The notes beneath the pieces are model-generated. The model searched no databases. It was not told the DNA's origin and saw only the letters and a list, made by a program, of their open reading frames with translations. This document shows positions 18,444-30,301 of a stretch of DNA of 64,000 nucleotides, piece by piece (the stretch's first letter is position 1; each line of letters opens with the position of its first letter). The stretch is from Archangium primigenium (GTDB taxonomy: Bacteria > Myxococcota > Myxococcia > Myxococcales > Myxococcaceae): assembly GCF_016904885.1 (NCBI RefSeq), contig NZ_JADWYI010000001.1:1736001-1800000 (forward strand). The letters are read 5' to 3'. A program made the position numbers and the translations under genes.

Positions 18444-19070
18444 TCAGGCGTTCTCCAGCACCACGCCCTCGATGATGTCCGCCACGTCCTGGCACTTGTC
18501 CGTGGCGGTCTCGAGCAGGTCGTAGATCTCCTTCCATTTGATGACGGTGAGGGGATCCACCCCGCTCTTGTAGAGCGCGCCGAGCCCCGCGCGCAGCGTC
18601 TCGTCCGCCAGCGCCTCCAGGCGGCGGATCTCCTTGCAGCCGGCGAGGATCTGCTCGGGCCGCTTGAGGCTGCGCAGCGTGCCCACGCCCTCGCGCACCT
18701 TCTCCGCGCACAGCACGAGCAGCCGCGCCAGCTCGGCCGCCTCGGGCAGGATGGACGGAATCTCGTAGAACTGCAGCCGCGCCGCCGCCGCGTGGGTGAA
18801 GTCCAGCACGTCGTCGATGCGCGAGAGCAGGTGGTGGATCTGCGTGCGATCGAACGGGGTGATGACCTGCTGGTGCAGCCGCTGGAAGGCCTGGTGGGTG
18901 ACGGTGTCGCCGCGGCGCTCCAAGTCCTTGAGCGCCTGGACCCGGGACTCCACGTCCCGGTAGTCCTGGAGCAGGGCGTGCAAGAGGCGCGTGCCCTCCA
19001 CGGTGACGGCGCACTGGGCGTCGAAGTCGTCGAAGAACGCATCCGCCCTGGGCATCAGTTTCTCGAGCAT
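18444..19070 (-). CDS. DUF47/PhoU-like phosphate accessory protein (stand-alone copy)
   Basis: A 208-residue all-helical protein of the DUF47 (PhoU-related, Pit accessory) family, starting at 19070 with GGGAGG upstream. It shares nearly its full length and both ends (MLEKLMP..., KWKEIYDLLETATDKCQDVADIIEGVVLE) with the DUF47 protein encoded at 21434-22060, so the two are recent paralogues. Family members modulate PiT phosphate transporters. Unlike its paralogue this copy has no transporter immediately downstream. An AT-rich upstream region carries a possible Pho box, which would make this the phosphate-starvation-controlled copy. Confidence 0.9.
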   Translation of the reverse strand: MLEKLMPRADAFFDDFDAQCAVTVEGTRLLHALLQDYRDVESRVQALKDLERRGDTVTHQAFQRLHQQVITPFDRTQIHHLLSRIDDVLDFTHAAAARLQFYEIPSILPEAAELARLLVLCAEKVREGVGTLRSLKRPEQILAGCKEIRRLEALADETLRAGLGALYKSGVDPLTVIKWKEIYDLLETATDKCQDVADIIEGVVLENA

Positions 19071-19123
19071 CCAACCTCCCTGCGACCGCGTCCGCCGCAT
19101 GTCACCCCGCGTGCGTTGCGGGG

Positions 19124-19141
19124 TTGTTACATGTTTGTGAC
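19124..19141 (-). promoter_or_regulatory. Possible Pho box (PhoB/PhoP operator)
   Basis: On the minus strand two 7-base direct repeats, GTCACAA and GTAACAA, are separated by 4 bases (ACAT), giving the 11-base period of Pho boxes. The site lies about 54 bases upstream of the stand-alone DUF47 start, in one of the few AT-rich patches of the window. A small GC hairpin (19105-19123) sits between it and the gene. The match to Pho-box architecture was made by eye. Confidence 0.45.
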
Positions 19142-19150
19142 GAAAAATAT

Positions 19151-19663
19151 CTAATCGTCTCGGGGCCTGGACGGCGGCGGGGGCGCGTCCTCCTCGGTGA
19201 GCTTCAGGCGCAGCCGCAGCCGCTGGACGAGGGGCTCCAGCCCCCGCAACCCCACCAGGGTGAACAGGGCGAGCAGCACCGTGAGCACGGCGGCCAGGAT
19301 GAACCCGAGCCCCGTGGCGAGCCCCACCGAGGCGGTGAGCCACAGGTTGGCCGCGGTGGTCAGCCCCCGGATGCGGCTGTCCTGCCGGAGGATGGCGCCA
19401 CCCCCGAGGAAGCTGATGCCCACGACGATCTGACTGGCGATGCGGCCGATGTCGGCGCGGATCTCCTCGGACTCCCCCCCGGCGAGTGGCACGGCGATGA
19501 AGATGCTGCACAGGGTGAAGAGGCAGGCCCCCAGACACACGAGCATGTGGGTGCGCAGGCCCGCCTGTTGTCCCCGGATCTCCCGCTCGAAGCCGAGGAC
19601 GAACCCCAGCCCGAACGCGACCAGCAGCCGCCCCACGATCATGCTGTCGTCGATGGGCGGCAT
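19151..19663 (-). CDS. MgtC/SapB-family membrane protein
   Basis: A 170-residue inner-membrane protein with four to five helices. It shows the family N-terminal pattern VGRLLVAFGLGFVLGFERE and the conserved FLGGGAILR...RGLTTAANLWLTASVGLATG. MgtC proteins are linked to magnesium limitation, phosphate homeostasis and inhibition of ATP synthase in pathogens. Its place among phosphate genes fits a phosphate or membrane-potential role. It starts 4 bases after the stop of the upstream lipoprotein gene, so the two are likely co-transcribed. Confidence 0.9.
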   Translation of the reverse strand: MPPIDDSMIVGRLLVAFGLGFVLGFEREIRGQQAGLRTHMLVCLGACLFTLCSIFIAVPLAGGESEEIRADIGRIASQIVVGISFLGGGAILRQDSRIRGLTTAANLWLTASVGLATGLGFILAAVLTVLLALFTLVGLRGLEPLVQRLRLRLKLTEEDAPPPPSRPRDD

Positions 19664-19667
19664 GTGG

Positions 19668-20261
19668 CTACTCCCCCAGTTCGATCTTGTCCTCGACGTC
19701 CTTGTCGTTGAGCTGGGGGCGGGGCAGGGTGTCGAGCGTGGCGCTCAAGAGCCGGAAGGTGGGGGCCACGTAGGGGGCGACCTCGGCGCCCAGCTCCCCG
19801 GTGTACTGCTCGGTGAGCTCCGTGTAGCGCTTGTCCTCGGAGGCCCAGCTGCCCGCGGCCTCGGCGCTCCACACCTCCTGGCCGTCCGAGCAGCGCAACA
19901 GCTGCGCCTTCACCGCCGCCTCCATGCCCTTGCCCTGGGGCTTCATGTCCGGCGACAGCCAGAGGATGCCCTCGGCGTCGTCCGTGCACAGGCCCCGGAA
20001 GGACGTGTCCGCGGGGTTGCCCACCAGGGCCAGGTTCGCCTTGGCGATGAAGTCGCGGTTCTGGTTGACGTAGCGGCGGGCCACCAGGCTCCACAGCTCG
20101 CCCACGGCCTGCTTGCCGTCGGGCAGCGGCTGGGTGACCACCACCAGCCGCTTGACCCGCGTCTTGTCCACGCTCTCGTAGTCGGGGCGGAGCTGGCTGC
20201 GCTTCACGGTGGCACAACCGGACAGCAGCGCGAGTCCCAGCACCAGCACGAGTCGTTTCAT
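19668..20261 (-). CDS. Lipoprotein, function unknown, in phosphate gene group
   Basis: A 197-residue lipoprotein. The ATG at 20261 begins a signal peptide with lipobox LLSGCA. The mature part starts VKRSQLRPDYESVDK and has a compact alpha/beta appearance, with VKRLVVVTQPLPDGKQ near the start and two Cys (LCTDDAEG, LLRCSDGQ). No function is known to me. It is followed directly by mgtC and preceded by PiT with a 145-base gap that includes a small GC hairpin (20391-20405). Confidence 0.78.
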   Translation of the reverse strand: MKRLVLVLGLALLSGCATVKRSQLRPDYESVDKTRVKRLVVVTQPLPDGKQAVGELWSLVARRYVNQNRDFIAKANLALVGNPADTSFRGLCTDDAEGILWLSPDMKPQGKGMEAAVKAQLLRCSDGQEVWSAEAAGSWASEDKRYTELTEQYTGELGAEVAPYVAPTFRLLSATLDTLPRPQLNDKDVEDKIELGE

Positions 20262-20406
20262 CTTCGGTGTCCCTCTCCCAGGCGTGGCTCCCGGCGTGGG
20301 AACGCACGGCCGGGGTTGTACACCACGCGCCCGGGGCGGGCGCACACTCCGGGAAGGGGATTCGCCCCGGAGGCCGAGTGGCTGACAGATGCCCGGAGCC
20401 CGGGCC

Positions 20407-21432
20407 TCAGCTCAAGGCCATGACGACCAGCCGGGACACGCCGTAGACGAGCACCGCCATGAGCGCCGCGGCGGGAATGGTGAACACCCACGCCCAGATG
20501 ATGCGGCCGGCCACGCCCCACTTCACCGCGCGCCAGCCCCGGGTGGAGCCCACGCCCACGATGGCCCCGGTGATGGTGTGCGTGGTGGACACGGGGATGC
20601 CCAGCTTGGCCAGCGCGATGATGGTGACGCCGCCGCCCGTCTCCGCCGCGAAGCCGCCAATGGGCGCGAGCTTCGTGAGGCTGTGGCCCATGGTCTTGAC
20701 GATCCGCCAGCCACCGAAGAACGTCCCCATCGCGATGGCCGCGTGGCACGAGAGGATCATCCACGTCGTGATCTCGAAGGGGCGGTCCTTCCAGATGGTG
20801 CCGTAGAGCACCACGGCGATGATGCCCATCACCTTCTGGGCGTCGTTGGTGCCGTGGCTGTAGGAGAAGATGGCCGAGGAGACGAGCTGCAGGCGGCGAA
20901 ACCACGTGTCCACCTTGAGCGGCGTCTGCCGGTGCACCGACCAGGTGCTCGCCAGCATCATCACCGTGCCCAGCGTCATGCCGATGAGCGGCGAGAGCAC
21001 GATGAAGGCGGCGATCTTCCCGATGCCCGAGCCCACCAGGCCATTGAAGCCGAGCACCGGCAGCGTCGCGCCGATCATCCCGCCCGCCAGCGCGTGGGAC
21101 GACGAGGACGGCAGGCCCCACCACCAGGTGAGCAGGTTCCAGGCGATGGCGCCCATGAGCGCCGAGAAGATGACGATGAGCACCGCCTCCGAGCCCTGGG
21201 CCCGCAGCATCTCGAAGTCGATGATGCCCTTGCCCATGGTGTTGGCCACCTTCACCCCACCGCCAAACGCCGCGATGAAGTTGAAGAAGGCCGCCCAGGC
21301 CACCGCCAGGTTGGGCGAGAGCACCCGGGTGCCCACGACGGTGGCGATCGAGTTGGCCGCGTCGTGAAAACCGTTGATGAAGTCAAATATCAGGGCGACC
21401 GCGACGATCAGGACGACAGCGGTGAGCAACAT
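20407..21432 (-). CDS. PiT-family low-affinity inorganic phosphate transporter
   Basis: A 341-residue membrane transporter with the internally duplicated PiT signatures: GFHDAANSIAT at the N-terminus and HGTNDAQKVMG in the middle, plus SSSHALAGGMIGA and STTHTITGAIVG. It symports phosphate (often as a metal-phosphate complex) with a cation. It starts 1 base after the stop of the upstream DUF47 gene, the classical accessory-transporter operon. Length is on the short side but complete. Confidence 0.95.
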   Translation of the reverse strand: MLLTAVVLIVAVALIFDFINGFHDAANSIATVVGTRVLSPNLAVAWAAFFNFIAAFGGGVKVANTMGKGIIDFEMLRAQGSEAVLIVIFSALMGAIAWNLLTWWWGLPSSSSHALAGGMIGATLPVLGFNGLVGSGIGKIAAFIVLSPLIGMTLGTVMMLASTWSVHRQTPLKVDTWFRRLQLVSSAIFSYSHGTNDAQKVMGIIAVVLYGTIWKDRPFEITTWMILSCHAAIAMGTFFGGWRIVKTMGHSLTKLAPIGGFAAETGGGVTIIALAKLGIPVSTTHTITGAIVGVGSTRGWRAVKWGVAGRIIWAWVFTIPAAALMAVLVYGVSRLVVMALS

Positions 21433-21433
21433 C

Positions 21434-22060
21434 TCAGGAGTGCTCCAGGACCACGCCTTCGATCACGTTGCCCACGTCCTGGCACTTGTCCGTGGCCATC
21501 TCGATGAGGTCGTAGATTTCCTTCCACTTGATGACCGTGAGCGGATCCACGCCGCTCTTGAACAGCCGGCCCAGGCCCGCGCGCAGGGCCTCGTCCGCCT
21601 CGGACTCCAGGCGCTTGATCTCCTTGACGCCCGCGAGGATCTGCTCGGGCTTCTTGATGAGCCGCAGCGCCGCCACCACCTCGCGCACCTTCTCGGTGCA
21701 CAGCACCAGCAGGCGCGCCAGCTCCGTGGCGTCCGGCAGGCTGCTCTCGATCTCGTAGTACTGCAGCCGCGCGGCCGCCGCGTTCGTCAGGTCCAGCACG
21801 TCGTCGATGCGCGACAACAGGCTGTGGATCTGCCCCCGGTCGAACGGGGTGATGAACTGCTGATGCAACCGGTTGAAGGCGGTGTGGGTGACCTCGTCAC
21901 CCCGGTGCTCCACGTCCTTGAGGGCCTGCACCCGGGTGGCCACGTCCTTGTAGTCGCTCAGGAGGGCGTGCAGCATGCGGGCGCCCTCCACGGTGACGGC
22001 GCACTGGGCGTCGAAGTCGTCGAAGAACTCGTCCGACTTGGGCATCAGCTTCTCGAGCAT
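21434..22060 (-). CDS. DUF47/PhoU-like Pit accessory protein
   Basis: A 208-residue helical DUF47 protein, first gene of a two-gene operon with PiT. The ATG at 22060 has AGGAGA upstream. It is highly similar to the stand-alone copy at 18444-19070, sharing FFDDFDAQCAVTVEG, RIDDVLD and KSGVDPLTVIKWKEIYDL. It probably controls PiT activity. The 175-base region upstream should hold the operon promoter; I see no Pho-box-like repeat there, unlike the paralogue. Confidence 0.92.
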   Translation of the reverse strand: MLEKLMPKSDEFFDDFDAQCAVTVEGARMLHALLSDYKDVATRVQALKDVEHRGDEVTHTAFNRLHQQFITPFDRGQIHSLLSRIDDVLDLTNAAAARLQYYEIESSLPDATELARLLVLCTEKVREVVAALRLIKKPEQILAGVKEIKRLESEADEALRAGLGRLFKSGVDPLTVIKWKEIYDLIEMATDKCQDVGNVIEGVVLEHS

Positions 22061-22235
22061 CGCACTTCTCCTGGTCCGGACTTCATCCCTCGCAGGCTCC
22101 ATCCGGCGCGGCAGGCTCCTACCTCAACCCGCGTGCGACCGCCAAATACGAAGATGCGAGGGGATGTAGGCTCGTGGGGGTGTGTGAACCCCTCATGGCC
22201 CGTCCGTTACGGGAGATGACGCCCGGCCTACACGC

Positions 22236-23762
22236 CTACACCTTGGCGATGAGGTCCATGTACTTCTTGAGCAGGTCGCTCAGGACGCCCCGGAAGGGCA
22301 CCGTGCCCGCCATGCCGTAGACCGGCGCCATGGTGCCCTTGTCGCTCGGGTGGGCGCGCACGTGGGCCACCGCCTCCTGGAGGTCCGCGAGGAAGCGCTC
22401 GGCCACGCCCGGCTGGGTATGCCGCAGGGTCACACACAGGTGCACGGCCGCGGGCCTGTGCAAGCCATTGAGATTCCAGCCCTTCGTGCCCAGCCGCTCC
22501 ATCACCTGGTAGATGTCCAGCTCCCGGGCCCCGAAGGCGATGACGAACAGCGGGTCGCCCAGCACGTACAACTCGGGAATGGCGCGGATGCCCCGCTTGA
22601 TGACGTCCGCGGTGGCGAGGATGCGCCGGGTGGCGTCCAGGTAGCCCGCCTCGCCGGTGGACAGGAGCGAGGCCCACGCCGCCGCGATGAGCGCGCCGGG
22701 CCGGCTGCCCGCGAAGCCAGGCGAGAAGTAGATGCCGCCGGACCACTCGGTGGAGGTGAAATACTGGTGGGAGCGCAGCGCCTGGCCCCGGTAGAGCACC
22801 ACCGACGTGCCCTTGGCCGCGTAGCCGAACTTGTGCGTGTCCGCGGACATGGAGGTGACTCCCGGCAGGCGGAAGTCGAAGGGCGGCACGGGGTAGCCCA
22901 GCCGACGCGCCCACGGCAGCACGAAGCCGCCCAGGCACGCGTCCGTGTGGAAGCCGATGCCGCGCTCGCGCGCCAGCTCGGACAGGGCCTCGATGGGGTC
23001 GATGACGCCGTGGGGGAAGGAGGGCGCCGAGCCGATGACCACGATGGTGTTGCGCGTGAGGGCCTTGCGCGTGGCGTCCACGTCGGCGCGGTAGTCCGGC
23101 CCCACGGGCACGCGGATCATCCGGATGCCGAAGTAGTGCGCGGCCTTCTCGAAGGCGGGGTGGGCGCTCGCGGGCGCCACCATCTCCGGCTGGGTGATGC
23201 CCCGCTCCTCGCGCGCCTGGTCCCGGTACGTCTTCATGGCCAGGAGGATGCTCTCCGTGCCGCCCGAGGACAGCGAGCCGCACACGTGCTCCCGGGGCGC
23301 CTTGCCCGCGTTGGCCTCGGCGGCGCCGAGCATGTCCGCCGTCATGGCCACCACCTCGGCCTCGAACTTGGTGGCGCTCGGCCAGAGGTCCGCGTGCAAG
23401 GGGTTGCTCTGCGAGTTGCGCGCGTAGACCTCGTTGAGGAAGCCGATGTGCTCGGCGTCCCCGTGGTACACGGCGCCCGAGACGTAGCCCTCCTGCCAGC
23501 GCGCGTGCTCGTGGGCCTCCATCACGCCCAGCTCCCGCAGCACCTCCGCGCGGGGCAGCCCCTGGGCGGGCAGCGTCGTGTGGGTGGGCACCTGGTCGCG
23601 GTAGGGCTTGAGGTCCTTCTCCAGCCCCGCGAGCATCGCGTCCGTCTCCTTCTCCAGCCGCTCGCGCAGCACGGGCACGCGCTTGAGGTAGCGCTCGGCG
23701 ACGGAGATCCAACGGGGCGGCACGTGCCGCAGCAGGGAGTTTTCCAGATCGGGCAGGTCCAT
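22236..23762 (-). CDS. PLP-dependent lyase, sphingosine-1-phosphate-lyase-like
   Basis: A 508-residue type II PLP enzyme. PLP Lys311 lies in [13 protein letters not shown], and [20 protein letters not shown] is a segment shared with sphingosine-1-phosphate lyases more than with typical glutamate decarboxylases. The N-terminus includes the substrate-site-like YVSGAVYHG and [10 protein letters not shown]. The reaction would be cleavage of a phosphorylated long-chain base to a fatty aldehyde and phosphoethanolamine, or a decarboxylation. No N-terminal membrane anchor is seen. It starts 14 bases after the stop of the FGGY kinase gene, which could supply a phosphorylated substrate; that pairing is inferred. 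Confidence 0.88.
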   Translation of the reverse strand: MDLPDLENSLLRHVPPRWISVAERYLKRVPVLRERLEKETDAMLAGLEKDLKPYRDQVPTHTTLPAQGLPRAEVLRELGVMEAHEHARWQEGYVSGAVYHGDAEHIGFLNEVYARNSQSNPLHADLWPSATKFEAEVVAMTADMLGAAEANAGKAPREHVCGSLSSGGTESILLAMKTYRDQAREERGITQPEMVAPASAHPAFEKAAHYFGIRMIRVPVGPDYRADVDATRKALTRNTIVVIGSAPSFPHGVIDPIEALSELARERGIGFHTDACLGGFVLPWARRLGYPVPPFDFRLPGVTSMSADTHKFGYAAKGTSVVLYRGQALRSHQYFTSTEWSGGIYFSPGFAGSRPGALIAAAWASLLSTGEAGYLDATRRILATADVIKRGIRAIPELYVLGDPLFVIAFGARELDIYQVMERLGTKGWNLNGLHRPAAVHLCVTLRHTQPGVAERFLADLQEAVAHVRAHPSDKGTMAPVYGMAGTVPFRGVLSDLLKKYMDLIAKV

Positions 23763-23776
23763 GGAGGGGCCTCGGT

Positions 23777-25360
23777 TCAGGCGCTCCGCGGGCGGTTGAG
23801 CCGCGCGAAGAGGGCCTTGTTGTGCGTGTGGAAGTGGAGGAATTCGCCGAAGAGCTCGTCGTAGAGGGCGCGGGTGCGGGGGTTGGGCTCGAAGGTCTCC
23901 CGGATGGGCGCGAGCGCGGGGATTTCCTCCACGGAGAGCCGGCCGAGCGCCACCGCCGCCTGGAAGGCCGCGCCCCGGGCATTGGCCAGCACGGGCTCGT
24001 CCACCTGCTCGATGCGCCGGTCGAGCACGTCCGCCTGAATCTGGCACCACAGCCGCGAGCGCGCGCCCCCGCCGATGATGCGCAGCGAGTCCAGCCGACG
24101 GCCGGTGAACTTCTCCACGTGGCCGAAGAGCCAGCGCGTGTTGTTCGCCACGCCCTCCATCACCGCGCGCACCAGGTGGCCCCGGGTCGTGCTCAGCGAC
24201 TGGTTGACGAAGCCGCCGCGCAGGGTGGGGTCGTCCACGGGGCTGCGCTCGCCGTTGAGCCAGGGCAGGAAGAGCAGCCGGTCGCTCCCGGCGGCCACCT
24301 GGCTCGCTTCGCGCTCGAGCAGGGGAAAGCGCTCGGCTTCCGGCAGGGTGCACTCGGGGCCGAAGAGGACACGGTCCTTGAGGGTGGTGAGGCAGATGCC
24401 GGCGGACTCCTGCTCGTTGGTGAGCAGGTAGCGGCCGGGGAGCGCGGCGGGCAGGCTGCCCATCTGGTGGAGCACGTCCGTCTTCTTGTAGGGCACGTGA
24501 CAGCCGATCCACGACGAGGTGCCCACGCACAGGTGGGGCTCGTGGTCGCGCACGGCGCCCGAGCCCACGGCGGCGGCGAGGATGTCCGGTGCGCCGGAGA
24601 TGACCTGCACGGCCTCGCTCAGGCCGAGCGCCCGGGCGGCCTCGGGCACGAGGGGTCCGAGCACGGAGGCGGCGGGGACGAGGTCGGGCAGCTTCTCGCG
24701 CGGCAGGCCAGCCAGGCGCAGGAGTCGGTCATCGTAGGCGACGCGCGCGAGGTCCCGGTTGTCCGTCACCCAGTGCAGGGTGATGGTGTCGTGCGAGGAG
24801 ACGAAGCGGCCACTCAGCCGGTGGTTGAGCCAGTCCTTGGGCTCGAGGAACTTGTAGGTGGCGCGGTAGACGTCCGGGAGCGCCTCCTGGAGGTAGAGGA
24901 TGTGGCCGATCGGATCCTTGCCGGAGAGGGTGGGGGCGCCGCCGGAGATGCGCACCCAGGTGAGCAGCCGGTGGAGGGCATACCCCTCGACGGAGGGGAA
25001 ACCGCCGACGCGGCGCCGCACGTGGGCGCGCCCCCGCGAGTCCATCCAGATGAGGGCGGGGGTGAGGGGCGCGCCGCGCTCGTCGACGGCGACGGTGCCG
25101 GACCATTGGGCGCTGGTGTTGAGGGCGATGATGTCGCGCGCGGCCACGGCGCCCGAGTCCAGGAGGCGGCGAGCGGCGCGGACGATGGCGGCCCACCAGG
25201 CCTCGGGGTCCTGCTCTGCGCCGCCCTCGGGGAGGAGCTTCAGGTCGAGCGGCTCCACCGTGCCACCGAGGATGTGGCCGCGCAGGTCCACGGCGGCCAG
25301 CTTCACGGCCGAGGTCCCGAGATCGATGGCCAGGATGGACGCGTTGCCGGAGGGGGTCAC
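23777..25360 (-). CDS. FGGY-family carbohydrate kinase (xylulokinase-like)
   Basis: About 527 residues. The N-terminal ATPase motif reads [18 protein letters not shown], the catalytic Asp region is near IWMDSRG, and the C-terminal domain carries [20 protein letters not shown] and [16 protein letters not shown]. Substrate is unclear: it is FGGY-like but not an obvious glycerol kinase or canonical xylulokinase. The frame continues to an ATG at 25408, but that would overlap the divergent ureD start; GTG at 25360 fits the family N-terminus. It is likely co-transcribed with the PLP lyase. Confidence 0.85.
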   Translation of the reverse strand: MTPSGNASILAIDLGTSAVKLAAVDLRGHILGGTVEPLDLKLLPEGGAEQDPEAWWAAIVRAARRLLDSGAVAARDIIALNTSAQWSGTVAVDERGAPLTPALIWMDSRGRAHVRRRVGGFPSVEGYALHRLLTWVRISGGAPTLSGKDPIGHILYLQEALPDVYRATYKFLEPKDWLNHRLSGRFVSSHDTITLHWVTDNRDLARVAYDDRLLRLAGLPREKLPDLVPAASVLGPLVPEAARALGLSEAVQVISGAPDILAAAVGSGAVRDHEPHLCVGTSSWIGCHVPYKKTDVLHQMGSLPAALPGRYLLTNEQESAGICLTTLKDRVLFGPECTLPEAERFPLLEREASQVAAGSDRLLFLPWLNGERSPVDDPTLRGGFVNQSLSTTRGHLVRAVMEGVANNTRWLFGHVEKFTGRRLDSLRIIGGGARSRLWCQIQADVLDRRIEQVDEPVLANARGAAFQAAVALGRLSVEEIPALAPIRETFEPNPRTRALYDELFGEFLHFHTHNKALFARLNRPRSA

Positions 25361-25391
25361 CCGGGTAATGTAGCGAACGGGAGAGCCGACG

Positions 25392-26258
25392 ATGAACGCG
25401 AGCCTCATGATTCAGCGGGAGCACACCTTTCCGGCAATGCCCTCCTCGCCTCGACGTGAAGGCAGCGCGCGGCTCGTGTTCGAGCGGGTGGGTCCGCGCA
25501 CGGTGGTGCGCACCGCGCTCGCGCACAGCCCGCTGCGGCTGCTCACCCCACGCAACCACGGCCACGCGGCCTGGGTGTACACGAGCTCGCTCGGCGGCGG
25601 CCTCGTGAATGGAGACCAACTCCACCTGGACATCGAGGTCGCGCCCGGGGCCTCGGCGCTCCTGTCGAGCCAGGGCTCCACGCGCGTCTACCGCTCGCCC
25701 CGGGGCTGCCAGAGTGAAGTCGTCGCCCGCGTGGGCGAGGGCGGTCTGCTCGCGCTCGTGCCGGATCCCACCGTGTGCTTCGCGGGCGCCCACTTCACCC
25801 AGCGCCAGGACATCCAGCTCGCCCCGGGTGCCTCGCTCGTGTTGATGGACGTGGTGAACGCGGGCCGCAGCGCCAATGGCGAGCGCTGGGCCTTCACCCA
25901 CTTCTCCTCCGCGCTCCGGGTCCACCAGGAGGGCCGCGCCCTGTTCGACGAGCGCTGGCTGCTGGATCCCGCCCACGGTGCCCTGCCCGAGCGCCTGGGC
26001 CGCTTCGACGCCCTCGCCACGGTGCTCCTGGTGGGGCCCGCCTTCGCCGAGGCCCGCGAGGCCCTGGCCATTCAGGTGGGCAAGCTGCCCGTCATTCCCC
26101 GCGCGGGTCTCATCTGCTCGACGAGCCCGCTCGGCACCGAGGGTCTGGTGCTCCGCGCCGCCGCCACCTCCGCCGAGACCCTGCTGCGCTCGGCGCGCGA
26201 ATGGTTGGGGTTCCTCGCATCGCTCCTGGGGGACGATCCCTGGGCCCGTCGGGCGTGA
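25392..26258 (+). CDS. ureD: Urease accessory protein UreD
   Basis: A 288-residue nickel-insertion chaperone that forms a complex with UreF and UreG on apo-urease. The ATG at 25392 has GGGAG upstream; later in-frame ATGs at 25407 and 25437 lack such sites. Family features include the early RLLTPRNHG...VYTSSLGGGLVNGDQ and STRVYRSPRG. It is the first gene of the urease operon and is divergent from the FGGY kinase with only about 30 bases between. Confidence 0.93.
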   Translation: MNASLMIQREHTFPAMPSSPRREGSARLVFERVGPRTVVRTALAHSPLRLLTPRNHGHAAWVYTSSLGGGLVNGDQLHLDIEVAPGASALLSSQGSTRVYRSPRGCQSEVVARVGEGGLLALVPDPTVCFAGAHFTQRQDIQLAPGASLVLMDVVNAGRSANGERWAFTHFSSALRVHQEGRALFDERWLLDPAHGALPERLGRFDALATVLLVGPAFAEAREALAIQVGKLPVIPRAGLICSTSPLGTEGLVLRAAATSAETLLRSAREWLGFLASLLGDDPWARRA

Positions 26259-26329
26259 GTCCGCGTCTCCCTGGCTGGGATTGACGCGTCGCGGTAGCGT
26301 GACGCCTCGGGATTGCTTCCGAGGGCCGC

Positions 26330-28806
<2,477 letters not shown>

Positions 28807-28820
28807 GAGGCCCGCGCGCC

Positions 28821-29483
28821 ATGGGCTCCATGTGGAGGGTGTTGCAGCTCGCGGATTCGGGCTTTCCCACCGGGGGCTTCGCGCACTCGGGAGGGCTGGA
28901 GGCGGCGGTGCAGCACGGCGAGGTGCGGGGCCGTGAGGGCCTGGAGCGCTTCGCGCGGGAGCTGCTCTGGCAGGTGGGGCGGGGCGGCCTGCCCTTGCTC
29001 GGGGCGGCGCACCGCGAGCCCGAGCGGCTGGGCGAGTGGGACGCGCGCCTGGAGGCGTTCCTCACCAACCACGTGGCCAACCGCGCGAGCCGCACCCAGG
29101 GCCGGGCCTTCCTGGACACGTGCGCGCGCATCTTCCCCGAGCCGGTGGGCCCCGTGCGTCAGGCCGCGCGCGACGCGGGCCTGCGCTACCACCACGCGCC
29201 CGTGTTCGGCGCCGTGCTGCGGGTGCTGGACGTGGAGCGGCTCGACGCCCAGCGGCTCCTGTTGTCCCTGTCGCTCCGGGGCGCGCTGTCGGCGGCGGTG
29301 CGCATGGGAATCGTCGGCACGCACGAGTCCCATCAGCTCCAGCACGCCTGTTCGCCCCTGCTGGACGAAGTGCTCGCGGCGTGCGCCGACCTGGGCCCGG
29401 ACGCGCTCGCGCAGACCTCCCCCTTGCTGGACCTGCTCGGGTCCACGCACGACCGGCTCTACTCCCGACTTTTTCTCTCTTGA
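28821..29483 (+). CDS. ureF: Urease accessory protein UreF
   Basis: A 220-residue all-helical accessory protein. It opens with LQLADSGFPTGGFAHSGGLE, which is diagnostic for UreF, and includes ANRASRTQGRAF. AGGAGG lies 10 bases before the ATG at 28821; a second ATG at 28830 is in frame. UreF acts as GTPase regulator for UreG in the UreDFG complex. It starts 14 bases after ureC and ends 8 bases before ureG. Confidence 0.93.
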   Translation: MGSMWRVLQLADSGFPTGGFAHSGGLEAAVQHGEVRGREGLERFARELLWQVGRGGLPLLGAAHREPERLGEWDARLEAFLTNHVANRASRTQGRAFLDTCARIFPEPVGPVRQAARDAGLRYHHAPVFGAVLRVLDVERLDAQRLLLSLSLRGALSAAVRMGIVGTHESHQLQHACSPLLDEVLAACADLGPDALAQTSPLLDLLGSTHDRLYSRLFLS

Positions 29484-29491
29484 GGTGAACC

Positions 29492-30232
29492 ATGCACGAT
29501 GACCACCGCGGCCATGACCATGGCCATGACGATTCCGACCACACCCACGAGGAGTGGGAACACCCGGGGCACTTCCACGAGCGGGACAAGCCCCACCGCG
29601 CGGACTTCGCCCAGCGCTCCTTCACCATCGGCATTGGCGGCCCGGTGGGCAGCGGCAAGACGGCGCTGGTGCTGGCGCTGTGCAAGGCGCTGCGCGACAC
29701 CTACCGGCTGGGCGTGGTGACCAACGACATCTTCACCAAGGAGGACGCCGAGTTCCTCGTGCGCAACCAGGCCCTGTCGCCCGAGCGCATCAAGGCGGTG
29801 GAGACGGGCGGCTGCCCCCACGCGGCCATCCGCGAGGACATCAGCCACAACCTCCTGGCGCTCGAGGAGCTGATGGAGGAGCTCAAGCCGGAGCTGCTCA
29901 TCGTGGAGAGCGGCGGCGACAACCTGGCGGCCCAGTACAGCCGGGAACTGGCCGACTACACCGTCTACGTCATCGACGTGGCGGGCGGGGACAAGGTGCC
30001 GCGCAAGGGCGGGCCGGGCATCACCCAGTCCGACCTGCTCATCATCAACAAGACGGACCTGGCGCCGCACGTGGGCGCGGACCTGTCGGTGATGGATCGC
30101 GATGCCAGGAAGATGCGGGGCGACGGTCCCTTCGTCTTCACCCAGGTGACCAAGGGCGTGGGACTCCAGGAGGTCATCGACCACCTGGTGTCGGCGTGGC
30201 GCAAGGCGACGGGCCCCGCGTCCCGCACCTGA
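29492..30232 (+). CDS. ureG: Urease accessory GTPase UreG with His-rich N-terminus
   Basis: A 246-residue GTPase that drives nickel insertion. P-loop [28 protein letters not shown] (Cys-Pro-His nickel site), ESGGDNL and NKTDLAP are all present. The first 35 residues contain 11 His (for example [10 protein letters not shown] and HTHEEWEH), an extension able to bind or store nickel. No ureE is found in the operon, so this tail may take over UreE's nickel-delivery role, which is an inference. Confidence 0.96.
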   Translation: MHDDHRGHDHGHDDSDHTHEEWEHPGHFHERDKPHRADFAQRSFTIGIGGPVGSGKTALVLALCKALRDTYRLGVVTNDIFTKEDAEFLVRNQALSPERIKAVETGGCPHAAIREDISHNLLALEELMEELKPELLIVESGGDNLAAQYSRELADYTVYVIDVAGGDKVPRKGGPGITQSDLLIINKTDLAPHVGADLSVMDRDARKMRGDGPFVFTQVTKGVGLQEVIDHLVSAWRKATGPASRT

Positions 30233-30257
30233 GCGTCGCCACCGTGAGGCACCGGGC

Positions 30258-30283
30258 GGGCCGGAGCGCGAGGGCTCCGGCCC
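30258..30283. terminator. Hairpin between convergent ureG and RND genes
   Basis: A perfect 10-bp stem (GGGCCGGAGC / GCTCCGGCCC) with a 6-base loop lies in the 69-base gap between convergent genes. It could serve as terminator for both strands although no T run follows. Confidence 0.55.
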
Positions 30284-30301
30284 ACTCCCGGCGCCCGGGA
30301 C

